Positions 32,645 through 42,234 of a stretch of 64,000 nt of DNA are shown piece by piece. Location of the stretch: positions 1 to 64,000 of the forward strand of contig JBDKJP010000046.1 of the NCBI GenBank assembly GCA_039796575.1, written 5' to 3'. Under the pieces are notes generated by a model. That model was not told the DNA's origin. It ran no database searches and saw nothing but the letters and a program-made list of their open reading frames with translations. Made by a program: the position numbers and the translations under genes. How positions within the stretch are numbered: position 1 is the first letter of the stretch; each line of letters opens with the position of its first letter. This DNA is from UBA668 sp039796575. Lineage in GTDB: Bacteria; Actinomycetota; Acidimicrobiia; Acidimicrobiales; Ilumatobacteraceae.

Positions 32645-35614
32645 TCAGACTCGTGCGATTTCGCGCTCTTCGTAGGTCTCGATGAGGTCGCCCGGCTTCA
32701 GGTCCTGGAAGTCGCTGAGGCCGATGCCGCACTCGAAGCCCTCGCGCACTTCGCGAGCGTCTTCCTTGAAGCGCTTGAGCGACTGGATGGAGCCCTTCCA
32801 GATGATGGAGCCGTCGCGGAGGAAGCGCACCTTCGAACCACGCGTGATGACACCCGTGCGCACGTAGCAACCGGCGATGGCGCCGATGCGGGGCACACGG
32901 AAGATCTCGCGCACCTCGGCTTCGCCGGTGACCACTTCCTCGAACTCGGGAGCGAGCATGCCGACCATGGCGCGCTCGATGTCCTCCAGCAGCTTGTAGA
33001 TGATCTCGTACGTACGGATCTCCACACCCTCGGAGTCGGCGAGGTCGCGGGCCTTGCGGTCGGGACGCACGTTGAAGCCGATGAGCGTGGCGTTGGTGGC
33101 CGCGGCGAGGCTGATGTCGTTCTCGGTGATGCCACCGACACCGCGGTGCACGAACGCCAGCTTGACCTCGTCGCGCTCGAGGCGACGGAGGCTCTCGGTG
33201 ACGGCTTCGAGCGAGCCCTGCACGTCGGCCTTGATGACCAGGTTGAGGGTGGCCACTTCGCCGGACTGGATCTGGCTGAAGATGTCCTCGAGCTTCACGC
33301 CACGCTGGACGCGTGCGTCGCCGCGCTGGTTCTTCAGGCGCTGACGCTGCTCGCGGGCCTCGGCGACGGTCTTGGCCGTCTTCTCCGTGTCGGAGGAACG
33401 GAACTCGTCGCCGGCGTTCGGCACGCTCTGCAGACCGAGGACCTGCACCGGGGTGCTCGGGCCGGCGGTCTTCACCTGCTGGCCCTTGTCGTCGATCATG
33501 GCGCGGACGCGGCCCCACGCGGCACCGGCCACGATGGGATCGCCGACCTTCAGCTCGCCCTTGTCGACGAGGATGGTGGCCACCGGGCCACGACCGACGT
33601 CGAGGTTCGCTTCGAGCACGACGCCCTTGGCGCGGCCGCTCGGGTTGGCGGTGAGCTCTTCGAGCTCGGCCACCACGAGGAGCTGCTCGAGCATCTCGTC
33701 GACACCGATGTTCTGCTGCGCGGCCATCTCGACGACGATGGTGTCGCCACCCCAGCTCTCGGGCACCAGTTCGTGCTCGGCGAGCTGCGCGTACACGCGC
33801 TGCGGGTCGGCGTTCTCCTTGTCGATCTTGTTGAGCGCCACCACGATGGGCACTTCGGCGGCCTTCGCGTGGTTGATGGCCTCGATGGTCTGCGGCATCA
33901 CACCGTCGTCGGCCGCCACCATGAGCACCACGATGTCGGTGACCTGCGCACCACGGGCACGCATCTTGGTGAACGCGGCGTGGCCCGGGGTGTCGAGGAA
34001 CGTGATCTTCCGACCGTCCTTCTCCACCTGGTACGCACCGATGTGCTGGGTGATGCCACCGGCCTCGCCCGACACGACGTTCGCGTTGCGGATCTTGTCG
34101 AGCAGTGTGGTCTTGCCGTGGTCGACGTGACCCATGACGGTGATGACCGGCGGACGCCACTCCTGCAGCGTCTCGTCGTCGTCGTCGCTGTCGTCGAACA
34201 GCGCCTGGAGCTCCATCTCCTCCTGCTGGCCGGCTTCCACCAGCAGCAGGTCGGCGCCCACCTCGAGCGCGAAGAGCTCCATCTGCTCGTCGGTGAGCGT
34301 CATGGTCGCGGTGACCATCTCGCCGTTCTGGAGCAGGAAGCGGATGACGTCGGCCGCGGTGCGGTTCAGCTTCGGAGCGAACTCCTGGGCCGACACGCCA
34401 CGCTCGACGATGATGGTGCCCTCGGGCACCGGCGCGCTGTTGGGCGTGTACGACGAGTTGTAGTTGGGCTGCAACTCGTCGAAGTCGCGACGCCGACGAG
34501 CACGGCTCTTCTTGCGGGGCGCACGGCGCTGGCCGTTGGGGCGAGGACCGCCACCACCGCCACCGGGACGCGGGCCACCACCGGGGCCACCGGCGCCGGG
34601 ACCGGCACCGCCACCGGGGCGAGGACCACCGAAGCCGCCACCGGGACGCGGGCCACCGAAGCCACCGGGGCGAGGGCCGCCGGGACCACCGGGACGTGGG
34701 CCACCGGGACCGCCGGGACGAGCGCTGTAGCCGCCGGGACGCGCACCGGGCGCGCCGGGACGGGCGCCGGGGCCCTGCGGGCGGGCGCCACCGGGCGGCG
34801 GCGGGATGGGCTTGCCGGACGCCGACAGCGGACGACCGGGGGGCGGCGGCGGGATGGGACGACCGGACGCCGACGTGGGGCGACCGGGCGCAGCGGGCGG
34901 CGGGCCGGCAGGGCGCGGCGCCGCAGGTGCACCGGCACCGGGCGCGGCCGCCGCGGGCGGTGCGCCGGCAGGACGAGTGGGCGGCATGCCGGGGGGCGTG
35001 GGGCGTGCGGCGGGCGGCGGGCCGGCCGGCGGACGCGGTGCCGTGGGCGCCGGACGGCTGCTCACGATGCGGGCAGGGGCGGGCTCGGCCGGCGCGGCGG
35101 GCTCGGCGGGGGCCTCGGGCTCGGCGGCGGGCGCCGCCGGGGCCTCGACCACGGGGGCGGGCGCCGGGGCCTCGACCACGGGGGCGGGGGCTTCCGGAGC
35201 GGGTGCAGGTGCCGGGGCCGGCGCGGCCTCGACCGGGGCCGGGGCCTCGGCGGCGGGTGCGGCCGGTTCGGCGGGCGCCTCGGCCGGCGCCTCGGTGGCC
35301 TTCGGGGCGGCAGCCTTCTTGGCAGCAGCCTTCTTCGCCGGCTTCGGGGCGTCGCCCTCGGCAGCCGGCTCGGCCTTCGCCGCGGCCGTCTTCTTGGCGG
35401 CCGACTTCTTCACGGGCTTGGGCTCTTCGGGCTGTTCGGGGCGCGTGAGACCCTCACGCTCGGCGCGACGACGGAGACGATCGGCCTGCGCCTCGATGAG
35501 CGTCGAGGAGTGACTCTTCACACCCACACCCATCACGTCGCAGAGCGTCATCATCTCTGCATTCGTCATCCCGAGCTCCTTGGCGAGCTCGTGCACCCTG
35601 AGATTCTTCGCCAA
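32645..35614 (-). CDS. infB: Translation initiation factor IF-2
   Basis: GTPase that places initiator tRNA on the 30S subunit. 989 residues from the TTG start giving M/L-AKNLRVHELAKEL, the usual IF2N entry; AAAGG lies 11 nt upstream. GTG 35647 (1000 residues, overlapping ylxR by 26 nt) is the alternative. An Ala/Pro/Lys-rich linker and a long Gly/Pro/Arg region (about 240-430) precede the G domain with GHVDHGKTTL, DTPGHAAF and NKID, then domains II-IV. The low-complexity N-terminal region is long even for actinobacteria. Confidence 0.95.
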   Translation of the reverse strand: MAKNLRVHELAKELGMTNAEMMTLCDVMGVGVKSHSSTLIEAQADRLRRRAEREGLTRPEQPEEPKPVKKSAAKKTAAAKAEPAAEGDAPKPAKKAAAKKAAAPKATEAPAEAPAEPAAPAAEAPAPVEAAPAPAPAPAPEAPAPVVEAPAPAPVVEAPAAPAAEPEAPAEPAAPAEPAPARIVSSRPAPTAPRPPAGPPPAARPTPPGMPPTRPAGAPPAAAAPGAGAPAAPRPAGPPPAAPGRPTSASGRPIPPPPPGRPLSASGKPIPPPPGGARPQGPGARPGAPGARPGGYSARPGGPGGPRPGGPGGPRPGGFGGPRPGGGFGGPRPGGGAGPGAGGPGGGPRPGGGGGGPRPNGQRRAPRKKSRARRRRDFDELQPNYNSSYTPNSAPVPEGTIIVERGVSAQEFAPKLNRTAADVIRFLLQNGEMVTATMTLTDEQMELFALEVGADLLLVEAGQQEEMELQALFDDSDDDDETLQEWRPPVITVMGHVDHGKTTLLDKIRNANVVSGEAGGITQHIGAYQVEKDGRKITFLDTPGHAAFTKMRARGAQVTDIVVLMVAADDGVMPQTIEAINHAKAAEVPIVVALNKIDKENADPQRVYAQLAEHELVPESWGGDTIVVEMAAQQNIGVDEMLEQLLVVAELEELTANPSGRAKGVVLEANLDVGRGPVATILVDKGELKVGDPIVAGAAWGRVRAMIDDKGQQVKTAGPSTPVQVLGLQSVPNAGDEFRSSDTEKTAKTVAEAREQRQRLKNQRGDARVQRGVKLEDIFSQIQSGEVATLNLVIKADVQGSLEAVTESLRRLERDEVKLAFVHRGVGGITENDISLAAATNATLIGFNVRPDRKARDLADSEGVEIRTYEIIYKLLEDIERAMVGMLAPEFEEVVTGEAEVREIFRVPRIGAIAGCYVRTGVITRGSKVRFLRDGSIIWKGSIQSLKRFKEDAREVREGFECGIGLSDFQDLKPGDLIETYEEREIARV

Positions 35615-35621
35615 ACCCTTG

Positions 35622-35960
35622 TCAGCCTTTCGTTGGCGCCGGCTCACCGGGGGACCCGGCAGTCGACCATTCTTCCATGTTGGTGATAACGGGTCCGAAT
35701 GCGTTCTGCAACGCATCGTGGAACCCTTCGAACGCAGTGGCGGGCACTGCCCGCCGCCATGCACGGTCGAACGCCTTGCGGCGGATCGCGGTGTGCAGGC
35801 AGTCCGGTGAGCACAGCCAGGCACCTCGGCCCGGTGCGGTTCGGCTGACGGCGGGGCCGTCGGGGCCGAGCACGCACCGCACCATCACGTGTTGCGGTTG
35901 CTTCTGACGGCAACCCACGCAGGTGCGCAGCGGCGCTGCGGTGGACTCAGGCGTCGTCAC
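35622..35960 (-). CDS. ylxR: YlxR-family RNA-binding protein
   Basis: About 112 residues. The core RTCVGCRQK...GRGAWLC with the YlxR spacing of cysteines and the basic helix RRKAFDRAWRR identify the family, which is encoded between nusA and infB in most Gram-positives and binds RNA or DNA. The GTG start at 35960 overlaps the end of nusA by 14 nt; neighbouring GTG 35963 is possible. No good ribosome site is present, suggesting coupling to nusA translation. Confidence 0.85.
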   Translation of the reverse strand: MTTPESTAAPLRTCVGCRQKQPQHVMVRCVLGPDGPAVSRTAPGRGAWLCSPDCLHTAIRRKAFDRAWRRAVPATAFEGFHDALQNAFGPVITNMEEWSTAGSPGEPAPTKG

Positions 35961-37176
35961 CACCTTCTTCCGTCCCGGCGGCCTCGGCCTCCGGCTCGTC
36001 TGCGGTCTCGGCCGGCTCGTCGGCGGCCTCGGCCACCGGCTCGTCGGTCTCGACCTCGGCGGCAGCAGCCTGCTGCGCCTGTTCGTTCCACTGCTCCTGG
36101 GTGAGCACGGTGCCGTCGGCCGCGTGCCACTCCATCGCACCGGTGTCGGCGTTCTGGACCCACTCGCCCTCTTCGTAGTCGCCCTCGTCGTCGAGGCCGT
36201 CGACCGGCTGGGTCTCGCCACGGATGTCGATGCGCACGCCGGTGAGGCGGGCCGCGAGGCGGGCGTTCTGGCCCTCCTTGCCGATGGCGAGGCTGAGCTG
36301 GTGGTCGGGCACGATGACGTCGGCCTGGGTGAGGTCGTCACTGATGATGACCTCCTTCACCTTGGCCGGCGAGAGCGCCTTGGCGACGAAGTCGGCCAGG
36401 TCCTCGCTGAACGGCACGATGTCGATCTTCTCGCCGCGGAGCTCGTTGACCACCATGCGCACGCGGCCACCGCGAGCACCGACGCAGGCGCCGACCGGGT
36501 CGACGTTGTGGTCGTTGCTCCAGACGGCGATCTTGGTGCGGTGACCTGGCTCGCGGGCGCAGGCCTTGATCTCGACGATGCCGTCGGCGATCTCGGGCAC
36601 CTCGAGCTCGAACAGTCGCTTGATGAGACCCGGGTGGGTGCGGCTGACCACGATCTGCGGGCCCTTGGCGGTCTTGCGCACCTCGACGATGTACGCCTTG
36701 ACGCGGTCGCCCGGCACGGGACGCTCGAACGGCACCTGCTCGGCCTTCGGCAGCAGGCTCTCGACGCGACCGAGGTCGAGCAACGTGTAGCGGTCGTCGG
36801 CCTGCTGGATGATGCCGGTGACGATGTCGCCCTCGCGGTTCGCGTACTCCTCGAACTTGCGGTCGCGCTCGGCCTCGCGGATCTTCTGGCTCATCACCTG
36901 GCGGAAGGTCTGCGCGGCGATGCGGCCCATCTCCTCGCGACGAGGCGTGTCGTCGCGGGGGTTCACCCAGTTGCCGTCGTCGTCGACGTCGTAGGCGGTG
37001 AAGGCGAACTCCATCGTCTGCGGGTCGACCGACACCTCGACCTCCTGGGCGGCACCGGGACGGCGCTTGTAGGCGAGGACCAACGCATCGGCCAGCACCT
37101 GCAGGAGTGCGTCGACCGAGATGTTCTTCTCGTTCGCCAGCATCTTGATGGCTTCGGACATGTCGAGGTTGCTCAT
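35947..37176 (-). CDS. nusA: Transcription termination/antitermination protein NusA
   Basis: 409 residues. The N-terminal RNA polymerase-binding domain (1-110, ALVLAYKRRPG) is followed by S1 (about 113-185), KH1 with GACVGARGGRVRMVV and KH2 with LAIGKEGQNARLAARL, then an acidic Glu/Ala-rich tail (about 345-409) instead of AR repeats. Residue order and length match actinobacterial NusA. It overlaps rimP by 4 nt and ylxR by 14 nt in a tight operon. Confidence 0.97.
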   Translation of the reverse strand: MSNLDMSEAIKMLANEKNISVDALLQVLADALVLAYKRRPGAAQEVEVSVDPQTMEFAFTAYDVDDDGNWVNPRDDTPRREEMGRIAAQTFRQVMSQKIREAERDRKFEEYANREGDIVTGIIQQADDRYTLLDLGRVESLLPKAEQVPFERPVPGDRVKAYIVEVRKTAKGPQIVVSRTHPGLIKRLFELEVPEIADGIVEIKACAREPGHRTKIAVWSNDHNVDPVGACVGARGGRVRMVVNELRGEKIDIVPFSEDLADFVAKALSPAKVKEVIISDDLTQADVIVPDHQLSLAIGKEGQNARLAARLTGVRIDIRGETQPVDGLDDEGDYEEGEWVQNADTGAMEWHAADGTVLTQEQWNEQAQQAAAAEVETDEPVAEAADEPAETADEPEAEAAGTEEGGDDA

Positions 37177-37721
37177 GCTGAGGGTTCCTTCTTTGCCACG
37201 GGCTTCTTCTTGGGAGCGGCGCTCGGCTTGGGCTGCGGGCCCCAGACGAACACCGTCTTCGCACGGTCGATCTGGTGGTAGGCCACGACGCGCTCGGGGA
37301 ACGTGCCGTCGGCGGCAGGCTCCTCGGCGCGGATGGTGGCCTCGGTCTCGGTGGCGGCGACCAGGATGCCCTGCACACGGCGGGCGTCGCTGGTGGTGTC
37401 GCGCAACCGGATGGCGACGGTCTTGCCGATCTCGCGCTGGAAGTGCGCCGGCAGGCGCAGCGTGCGCTCCAGGCCGGGGCTGGTGACCTCGAGCGTGTAG
37501 TGACCGGGGACGGGGTCCTCGTGGTCGAGCTCGCGGGAGATGAGGCGGGTGGCCAGTGCGATGGACTCGAGGTTCACGCCACCCTCGCTGCCGGGCAGGG
37601 TGTCGATGGTGACCCGCAGCGTGCCGCCGCGGAACTCGAGGTCGTAGAGATCGAGCTTGAGGTCGGCGATGATGGGCGTGACCAGGGCTCGGACGCGTTG
37701 CATCGTGCTGTTGTCGCTCAT
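37173..37721 (-). CDS. rimP: Ribosome maturation factor RimP
   Basis: 182-residue 30S assembly factor. The N-terminal domain (VRALVTPIIADLKLDLYDLEF) and the signature LEVTSPGLERTLRLPAHFQREIG are diagnostic; a Lys/Pro-rich tail closes the protein. ATG 37721 follows a near-perfect anti-SD match AGGAGGTGATC, which decides the start. First gene of rimP-nusA-ylxR-infB; the leader of about 100 nt contains a hairpin. Confidence 0.96.
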   Translation of the reverse strand: MSDNSTMQRVRALVTPIIADLKLDLYDLEFRGGTLRVTIDTLPGSEGGVNLESIALATRLISRELDHEDPVPGHYTLEVTSPGLERTLRLPAHFQREIGKTVAIRLRDTTSDARRVQGILVAATETEATIRAEEPAADGTFPERVVAYHQIDRAKTVFVWGPQPKPSAAPKKKPVAKKEPSA

Positions 37722-37776
37722 GATCACCTCCTCATCGCTGGCGTGTTCGCGGCCGTGTTCGCGGCCTTTCAGACAA

Positions 37777-37807
37777 GAAGGCGTGGACCCGAGGGGCCCA
37801 CGCCTTC
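37777..37807 (-). promoter_or_regulatory. Hairpin in rimP-nusA leader
   Basis: GAAGGCGTGG (37777-37786) pairs with CCACGCCTTC (37798-37807), with extra pairing inside. On the minus strand it is followed by TTGTCT and by two copies of GGCCGCGAACAC before the rimP ribosome site. An attenuator or NusA-responsive leader is possible. Confidence 0.4.
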
Positions 37808-37834
37808 AGTTCCGAGAACTTCAAAGACGGCTCA

Positions 37835-37840
37835 AGCATA
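37835..37840 (-). promoter_or_regulatory. Possible rimP operon promoter -10
   Basis: TATGCT on the minus strand, about 114 nt upstream of the rimP ATG and upstream of the leader hairpin. No strong -35 is apparent. Confidence 0.35.
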
Positions 37841-37922
37841 GCGGACGACCGGTAGTGTTCGGCCGCGGCGCACCCCTCGGCGCGCCCGACCCAGCCAACC
37901 AACCCCCGTGAGAAGGTGTCCC

Positions 37923-39680
37923 GTGCTCCGAATGTCGACGTTGTTCCTCCGCACCCTGCGCGAGGACCCCGCCGATGCCGAAGTGGCGAGCCACCGCCTG
38001 CTGGTGCGGGCGGGCTACATCCGCCGCGCCGCCCCCGGCGGGTTCACCTGGCTGCCGCTCGGGTGGATCGTGTTCCGCAACGTCGAGCGTGTCATCCGTG
38101 AGGAGATGGACCGCGAAGGCTTCCAGGAGGTGCACTTCCCGGCCCTGCTGCCCCGCGAGCCCTACGAGGCCACCGGCCGCTGGACCGACTACGGCGACAA
38201 CCTGTTCCGGCTCCAGGACCGCCGCGGCGCCGACATGCTGCTCGCGCCCACCCACGAGGAGATGTTCACCCTGCTGGTGAAGGACCTGTACAGCAGCTAC
38301 AAGGACCTGCCGCTGGTGATCTACCAGATCCAGAACAAGTTCCGCGACGAGGCCCGCCCGCGCGCCGGCCTGCTCCGCGGCCGCGAGTTCACGATGAAGG
38401 ACAGCTACTCGTTCGACATCGACGACGCCGGCCTCGACGCCAGCTACGCCAAGCACCGCGTGGCCTACCAGCGCACGTTCGACCGCCTCGGCATGCCCTA
38501 CGTCATCGTCTCTGCGATGAGCGGCGCGATGGGCGGCTCGAAGAGCGAGGAGTTCCTCGCGCCGATGAGCGTCGGCGAGGACACCTACGTGCGCTGCTCG
38601 GCGTGCGACTACGCCGCCAACACCGAGGCCGTCCAGGTCGCGCCGCCCGCTCCCCTGCCGTTCGACGCGTCGCCCGCCGCACAGGTGATGGACACGCCCG
38701 ACACGCCCACCATCCAGACCCTCGTCGACCTGTTCAACCAGCGCGAGGAACTGCGCCGCGCCGACCGCGACTGGACCGCCGCCGACACGCTGAAGAACCT
38801 GGTGGTCAAGCTGCGGTACCCGGACGGCACGGTCACCCCGCTGGCCATCGGCGTGCCCGGCGATCGCGAGGTCGACATGAAGCGCCTCGAAGCGCAGGTC
38901 TCGCCCGCCGAGATCGAGCCGTTCAGCGAGGACGACTTCGCCAAGAACCCGCATCTCGCCAAGGGCTACATCGGCCCCGGTGCGCTCGGCGAGGACAAGC
39001 CCGCCGGCATCCGCTACCTGGTCGACCCGCGCATCGTCGACGGCACGGCCTGGATCACCGGCGCCGACCAGCCCGGCAAGCACGTCATGCACCTCGTCGC
39101 CGGTCGCGACTTCGTGGCCGACGGCACCATCGAGGCCGCCGAGGTGCACGGCGGCGACCCCTGCCCGAAGTGCGGCAACGCGCTCGAGATCGCCCGTGGC
39201 ATCGAGATCGGTCACATCTTCCAGCTCGGCCGCAAGTACGCGGAGGCGCTCGGCCTCACCGTGCTCGACGAGAACGGCAAGACCCGGGTGGTCACCATGG
39301 GCTCGTACGGCATCGGCGTCTCACGCGCCGTGGCCGCCATCGCCGAGCTCAACTGCGACGACAAGGGCCTCGTGTGGCCCCGCGAGGTGGCGCCCGCCGA
39401 CGTGCACATCGTCGCCACCGGCAAGCCCACCGACCCGCAGCTGCCCGCCGCCGAGGCGTTGGCCGCCGAGTGCGAGGCCGCCGGTCTGCGCGTGCTGCTC
39501 GACGACCGCGTGGGCGTGTCGCCCGGCGTGAAGTTCAACGACGCCGAGCTGGTGGGGGTGCCCACCGTGGTGGTCGTGGGCCGCGGTCTCGCCGACGGCG
39601 TGGTCGAGGTGAAGGACCGGCGCACCGGCGAGCGCACCGACGTGCCGCTCGCCGACGTGGTCGCCCACCTGCGCGGCTGA
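37923..39680 (+). CDS. proS: Prolyl-tRNA synthetase (bacterial type)
   Basis: 585-residue class II synthetase. Motif 1 region around GFQEVHFPALLPREP, motif 2 with QIQNKFRDEARPRAGLLRGREFTMKD, an editing INS insertion (about 225-400) and motif 3 with MGSYGIGVSRAVAA are clear, followed by the anticodon-binding domain. The GTG start is 6 nt after AGAAGG; the ATG at 37932 would have 15-nt spacing. Divergent from the rimP operon. Confidence 0.97.
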   Translation: MLRMSTLFLRTLREDPADAEVASHRLLVRAGYIRRAAPGGFTWLPLGWIVFRNVERVIREEMDREGFQEVHFPALLPREPYEATGRWTDYGDNLFRLQDRRGADMLLAPTHEEMFTLLVKDLYSSYKDLPLVIYQIQNKFRDEARPRAGLLRGREFTMKDSYSFDIDDAGLDASYAKHRVAYQRTFDRLGMPYVIVSAMSGAMGGSKSEEFLAPMSVGEDTYVRCSACDYAANTEAVQVAPPAPLPFDASPAAQVMDTPDTPTIQTLVDLFNQREELRRADRDWTAADTLKNLVVKLRYPDGTVTPLAIGVPGDREVDMKRLEAQVSPAEIEPFSEDDFAKNPHLAKGYIGPGALGEDKPAGIRYLVDPRIVDGTAWITGADQPGKHVMHLVAGRDFVADGTIEAAEVHGGDPCPKCGNALEIARGIEIGHIFQLGRKYAEALGLTVLDENGKTRVVTMGSYGIGVSRAVAAIAELNCDDKGLVWPREVAPADVHIVATGKPTDPQLPAAEALAAECEAAGLRVLLDDRVGVSPGVKFNDAELVGVPTVVVVGRGLADGVVEVKDRRTGERTDVPLADVVAHLRG

Positions 39681-39750
39681 CGTTCCGCCCGGGGTCGCCC
39701 TCCTCCCTCGTGACCTTGGTCCCTGGTTCGGCGCGCGCCGAGGCGGTGGG

Positions 39751-40320
39751 ATGAGCGACATGAAGCTGCTCCTCATCGAGTCCACCCCCGGGAACGCCAC
39801 CGCCATCCAGTCCGATCTGGTGGCCGACGGGCACGAGATCATCAGTTGCCAGGACGACAAGGGCGGCCCCTGCAAGGGCGTCGGCGACCATCACGAGTGC
39901 CCGATGGAGCAGCACATCGACCTCGCCATCGTCACCCGCGAGCCCAACGCCACGCACACGCTGGCCGAGATGGGCTCGGTGTGCGCCACCCTGCACCGCG
40001 TGCCCATCGTGGAGGTCGACCCGTCCGACGTCGCCGACGACCTGCCCAGCGTCGCCGTCGCCAACGCCGTCGCCACCCGTCGGGTGGAGGCCGGGTTCGC
40101 CGCCGCCATCCGCCAGCACCTCGCCCATCTGCCCGTCATCGTCGACGTGCGTCGCGAACCGAACCGCATCCACGCCACCGTGCAGGTGCCGGCCGGTCAG
40201 GCCACCGCGGCGAAGCTGTCGTCGATCGCCGACAAGACGCGCCACGCCGTACGCGAGCACGACCCGTACGTCAGCGGCATCGACGTGGTCGTGGTGACGT
40301 ACCCCGACCCCGTCGACTGA
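39751..40320 (+). CDS. Hypothetical protein with receiver-like N-terminus
   Basis: 189 residues, not assigned. The first 100 residues (MKLLLIESTPGNATAIQSDLVADGHEI) look like a response-regulator-type alpha/beta fold, but the usual phosphorylatable Asp and Lys context is not evident, and three cysteines cluster in SCQDDKGGPCKG and HHECPM. The C-terminal part (about 125-188) is another alpha/beta unit ending VVVVTYPDPVD. It might be a degenerate receiver or a metal/redox sensor. It starts 70 nt after proS on the same strand. Confidence 0.65.
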   Translation: MSDMKLLLIESTPGNATAIQSDLVADGHEIISCQDDKGGPCKGVGDHHECPMEQHIDLAIVTREPNATHTLAEMGSVCATLHRVPIVEVDPSDVADDLPSVAVANAVATRRVEAGFAAAIRQHLAHLPVIVDVRREPNRIHATVQVPAGQATAAKLSSIADKTRHAVREHDPYVSGIDVVVVTYPDPVD

Positions 40321-40372
40321 CCGCCGCCGTACGGGCCGCGCTGCAGTTCGACGAGCGTGTGGTGGATCGGCG

Positions 40373-41227
40373 TCAGCCGAAGCGCACCAGCCCCTGATCG
40401 ATCACCACACGGTCGCCGACCGACGTGGTGAACACCGCTTCGCCGTCACCGGTGCGCCACATGCGCACGGTGAGGGCGTCGCCCGGCATGACCGGCGACG
40501 AGAAGCGACCCTCGACGTGGTGGAACTTCGTCACGTCGTTGCCGCACATCTCGGCCAGGAGCGCACGGCCGGTGAAGCCGTACGTGCACAGGCCGTGCAG
40601 GATGGGCCGGTCGAAGCCGCCGATGGCGGCGAACGACGGGTCGGTGTGCAGCGGGTTGCGGTCGCCCGACAGGCGGTACACGAACGCCTGGTCGGGGCTG
40701 GTCTGCAGGGTGACCTCGTGATCGGGCGCCGTGTCGGCCGGGGGCTCGTTCTGCGGGCCGGACGGGCCGCGGTCGCCACCCCAGCCACCCTCACCGCGGA
40801 TGAACACCGAGGAGCGGGTGGTCCACAGCGGCTCGCCGCTGGCGAGCTTGACCTCGTTCTCCATCACCACGACGGCGGCCTTGGTCTTGTCGTACATCGC
40901 GACGACCTTGTCCTGCACCGTGGCCTCCGCCTCCACCGGGATGGGGCGGTGCAGCGTGATGGCCTGCGAGCCGTGCACGAGCAACGCGAAGTTGAACGAG
41001 CCGATCTTGCTCATCGCGCTGGCGCCGGGCGACTGCGTGCCCGCACCCGCGACCACGGCGAACGTGGGGTAGACGACCTGCTGGACGTCCTTGGTGTTCT
41101 CGGTCGAGAACGGCAGGTCGGCCTGACCGGCGCCGATGCCGACGGCATAGAGGAGTGCGTCCTTCGACGTCCAGCGCATCGTGCGCACGTCGCCGACGGA
41201 ACCGACGGAGTTGGGATCGAGTGCCAT
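40373..41227 (-). CDS. MaoC-family (R)-specific enoyl-CoA hydratase
   Basis: 284-residue double-hot-dog protein of the hydratase 2 type. The signature YRLSGDRNPLHTDPSFAAIGGF, with catalytic Asp and His, is in the C-terminal half (about 190-212); the N-terminal half is the degenerate hot dog. Substrates are trans-2-enoyl-CoAs in fatty-acid or steroid side-chain oxidation. It lies 10 nt downstream of an SDR gene whose product resembles the dehydrogenase part of multifunctional enzyme 2, so the two likely carry out successive hydration and dehydrogenation. Confidence 0.92.
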   Translation of the reverse strand: MALDPNSVGSVGDVRTMRWTSKDALLYAVGIGAGQADLPFSTENTKDVQQVVYPTFAVVAGAGTQSPGASAMSKIGSFNFALLVHGSQAITLHRPIPVEAEATVQDKVVAMYDKTKAAVVVMENEVKLASGEPLWTTRSSVFIRGEGGWGGDRGPSGPQNEPPADTAPDHEVTLQTSPDQAFVYRLSGDRNPLHTDPSFAAIGGFDRPILHGLCTYGFTGRALLAEMCGNDVTKFHHVEGRFSSPVMPGDALTVRMWRTGDGEAVFTTSVGDRVVIDQGLVRFG

Positions 41228-41237
41228 CAGTGGGTCC

Positions 41238-42164
41238 TCACTTCTTCAGGGTGGTCTGCGGCCAGCCACCGGGATCGCCGTTCATGCCGCTGTTGGGGCG
41301 GGCCTGCGACAGCAGGTCGGCGACGACCGGGCCGAGCTGGGTGGGATCGTCGATCGGCTGCGTGCGCGGACCGCGCACCCAACCCTCGGCCACCGCGAGC
41401 ACCTGGCCGCTGGCCTCGAACACGCGGCCGGTGACGTCGGCCGACTGCTCGGAGGCGAGCCAGGTGACGATGGGGGCGATCCAGCGCGGCGAACGGGCCT
41501 CGCGCTCCTCGTCGGTCTCGGGCGCCGGGCCGAGGCCCTCGGTCATGCGGGTGAGGGCCACCGGGCCGACCGCGTTGACGGTGACGCCGTAGCGGGCCAG
41601 CTCGAGCGCGGCGATGTTGGTGAACGAGGCGATGCCGGCCTTCGCCGCGCCGTAGTTGGTCTGGCCCGGGTTGCCGTAGATGCCGCTCACCGAGGTGGTG
41701 TTGATGATGCGACCCGACACCGGCTTGCCGGCCTTGCTCTGCTCGCGCCAGTAGGCGGCGGCCCAACGGCTGGGTGCGAACGTGCCCTTGAGGTGCACGT
41801 TGATGACCGCGTCCCACTCCTCCTCGGTCATGTTCACCAGCACGCGGTCGCGCAGGATGCCGGCGTTGTTGACCACGACGTGCAGGTCGCCGAACGTCTC
41901 GATCGCTGTGTTGATGAGGCGCTGCGCGCCTTCCCACGACGACACGCTGTCGCCGTTGGCAACGGCCTCGCCGCCCATGGCCTTGATCTCGTCGACCACC
42001 TGCTGCGCGGGCGAGGCGTCGGCGCCCGTGCCGTCGGTGTTGCCACCGAGGTCGTTCACCACGACCTTCGCGCCGTGGTACGCCAGGCTCAGGGCGTGTT
42101 CGCGGCCGATGCCACGGCCGGCTCCGGTCACGATGGCCACGCGGCCTTCACACAGTCTGCTCAT
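41238..42164 (-). CDS. Short-chain dehydrogenase (MFE-2-like 3-hydroxyacyl-CoA type)
   Basis: 308-residue classical SDR with cofactor motif VTGAGRGIGREHAL, NNAG (VVNNAGILRDR), active-site Ser in NTTSVSGIYGN and YGAAK (Tyr-x3-Lys). The phrase GREHALSLAYHGAKVVVNDLGG is typical of the dehydrogenase domain of peroxisomal-type multifunctional beta-oxidation enzymes. GAGGAG is 5 nt from the ATG. It forms a unit with the MaoC hydratase downstream. Confidence 0.94.
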   Translation of the reverse strand: MSRLCEGRVAIVTGAGRGIGREHALSLAYHGAKVVVNDLGGNTDGTGADASPAQQVVDEIKAMGGEAVANGDSVSSWEGAQRLINTAIETFGDLHVVVNNAGILRDRVLVNMTEEEWDAVINVHLKGTFAPSRWAAAYWREQSKAGKPVSGRIINTTSVSGIYGNPGQTNYGAAKAGIASFTNIAALELARYGVTVNAVGPVALTRMTEGLGPAPETDEEREARSPRWIAPIVTWLASEQSADVTGRVFEASGQVLAVAEGWVRGPRTQPIDDPTQLGPVVADLLSQARPNSGMNGDPGGWPQTTLKK

Positions 42165-42234
42165 CTGCACTCCTCGAGTCGGCGGGGTGCCGTGACGTGG
42201 GCTCCCCGGTCGCCCGCATCATAAGGTGGCGGAC

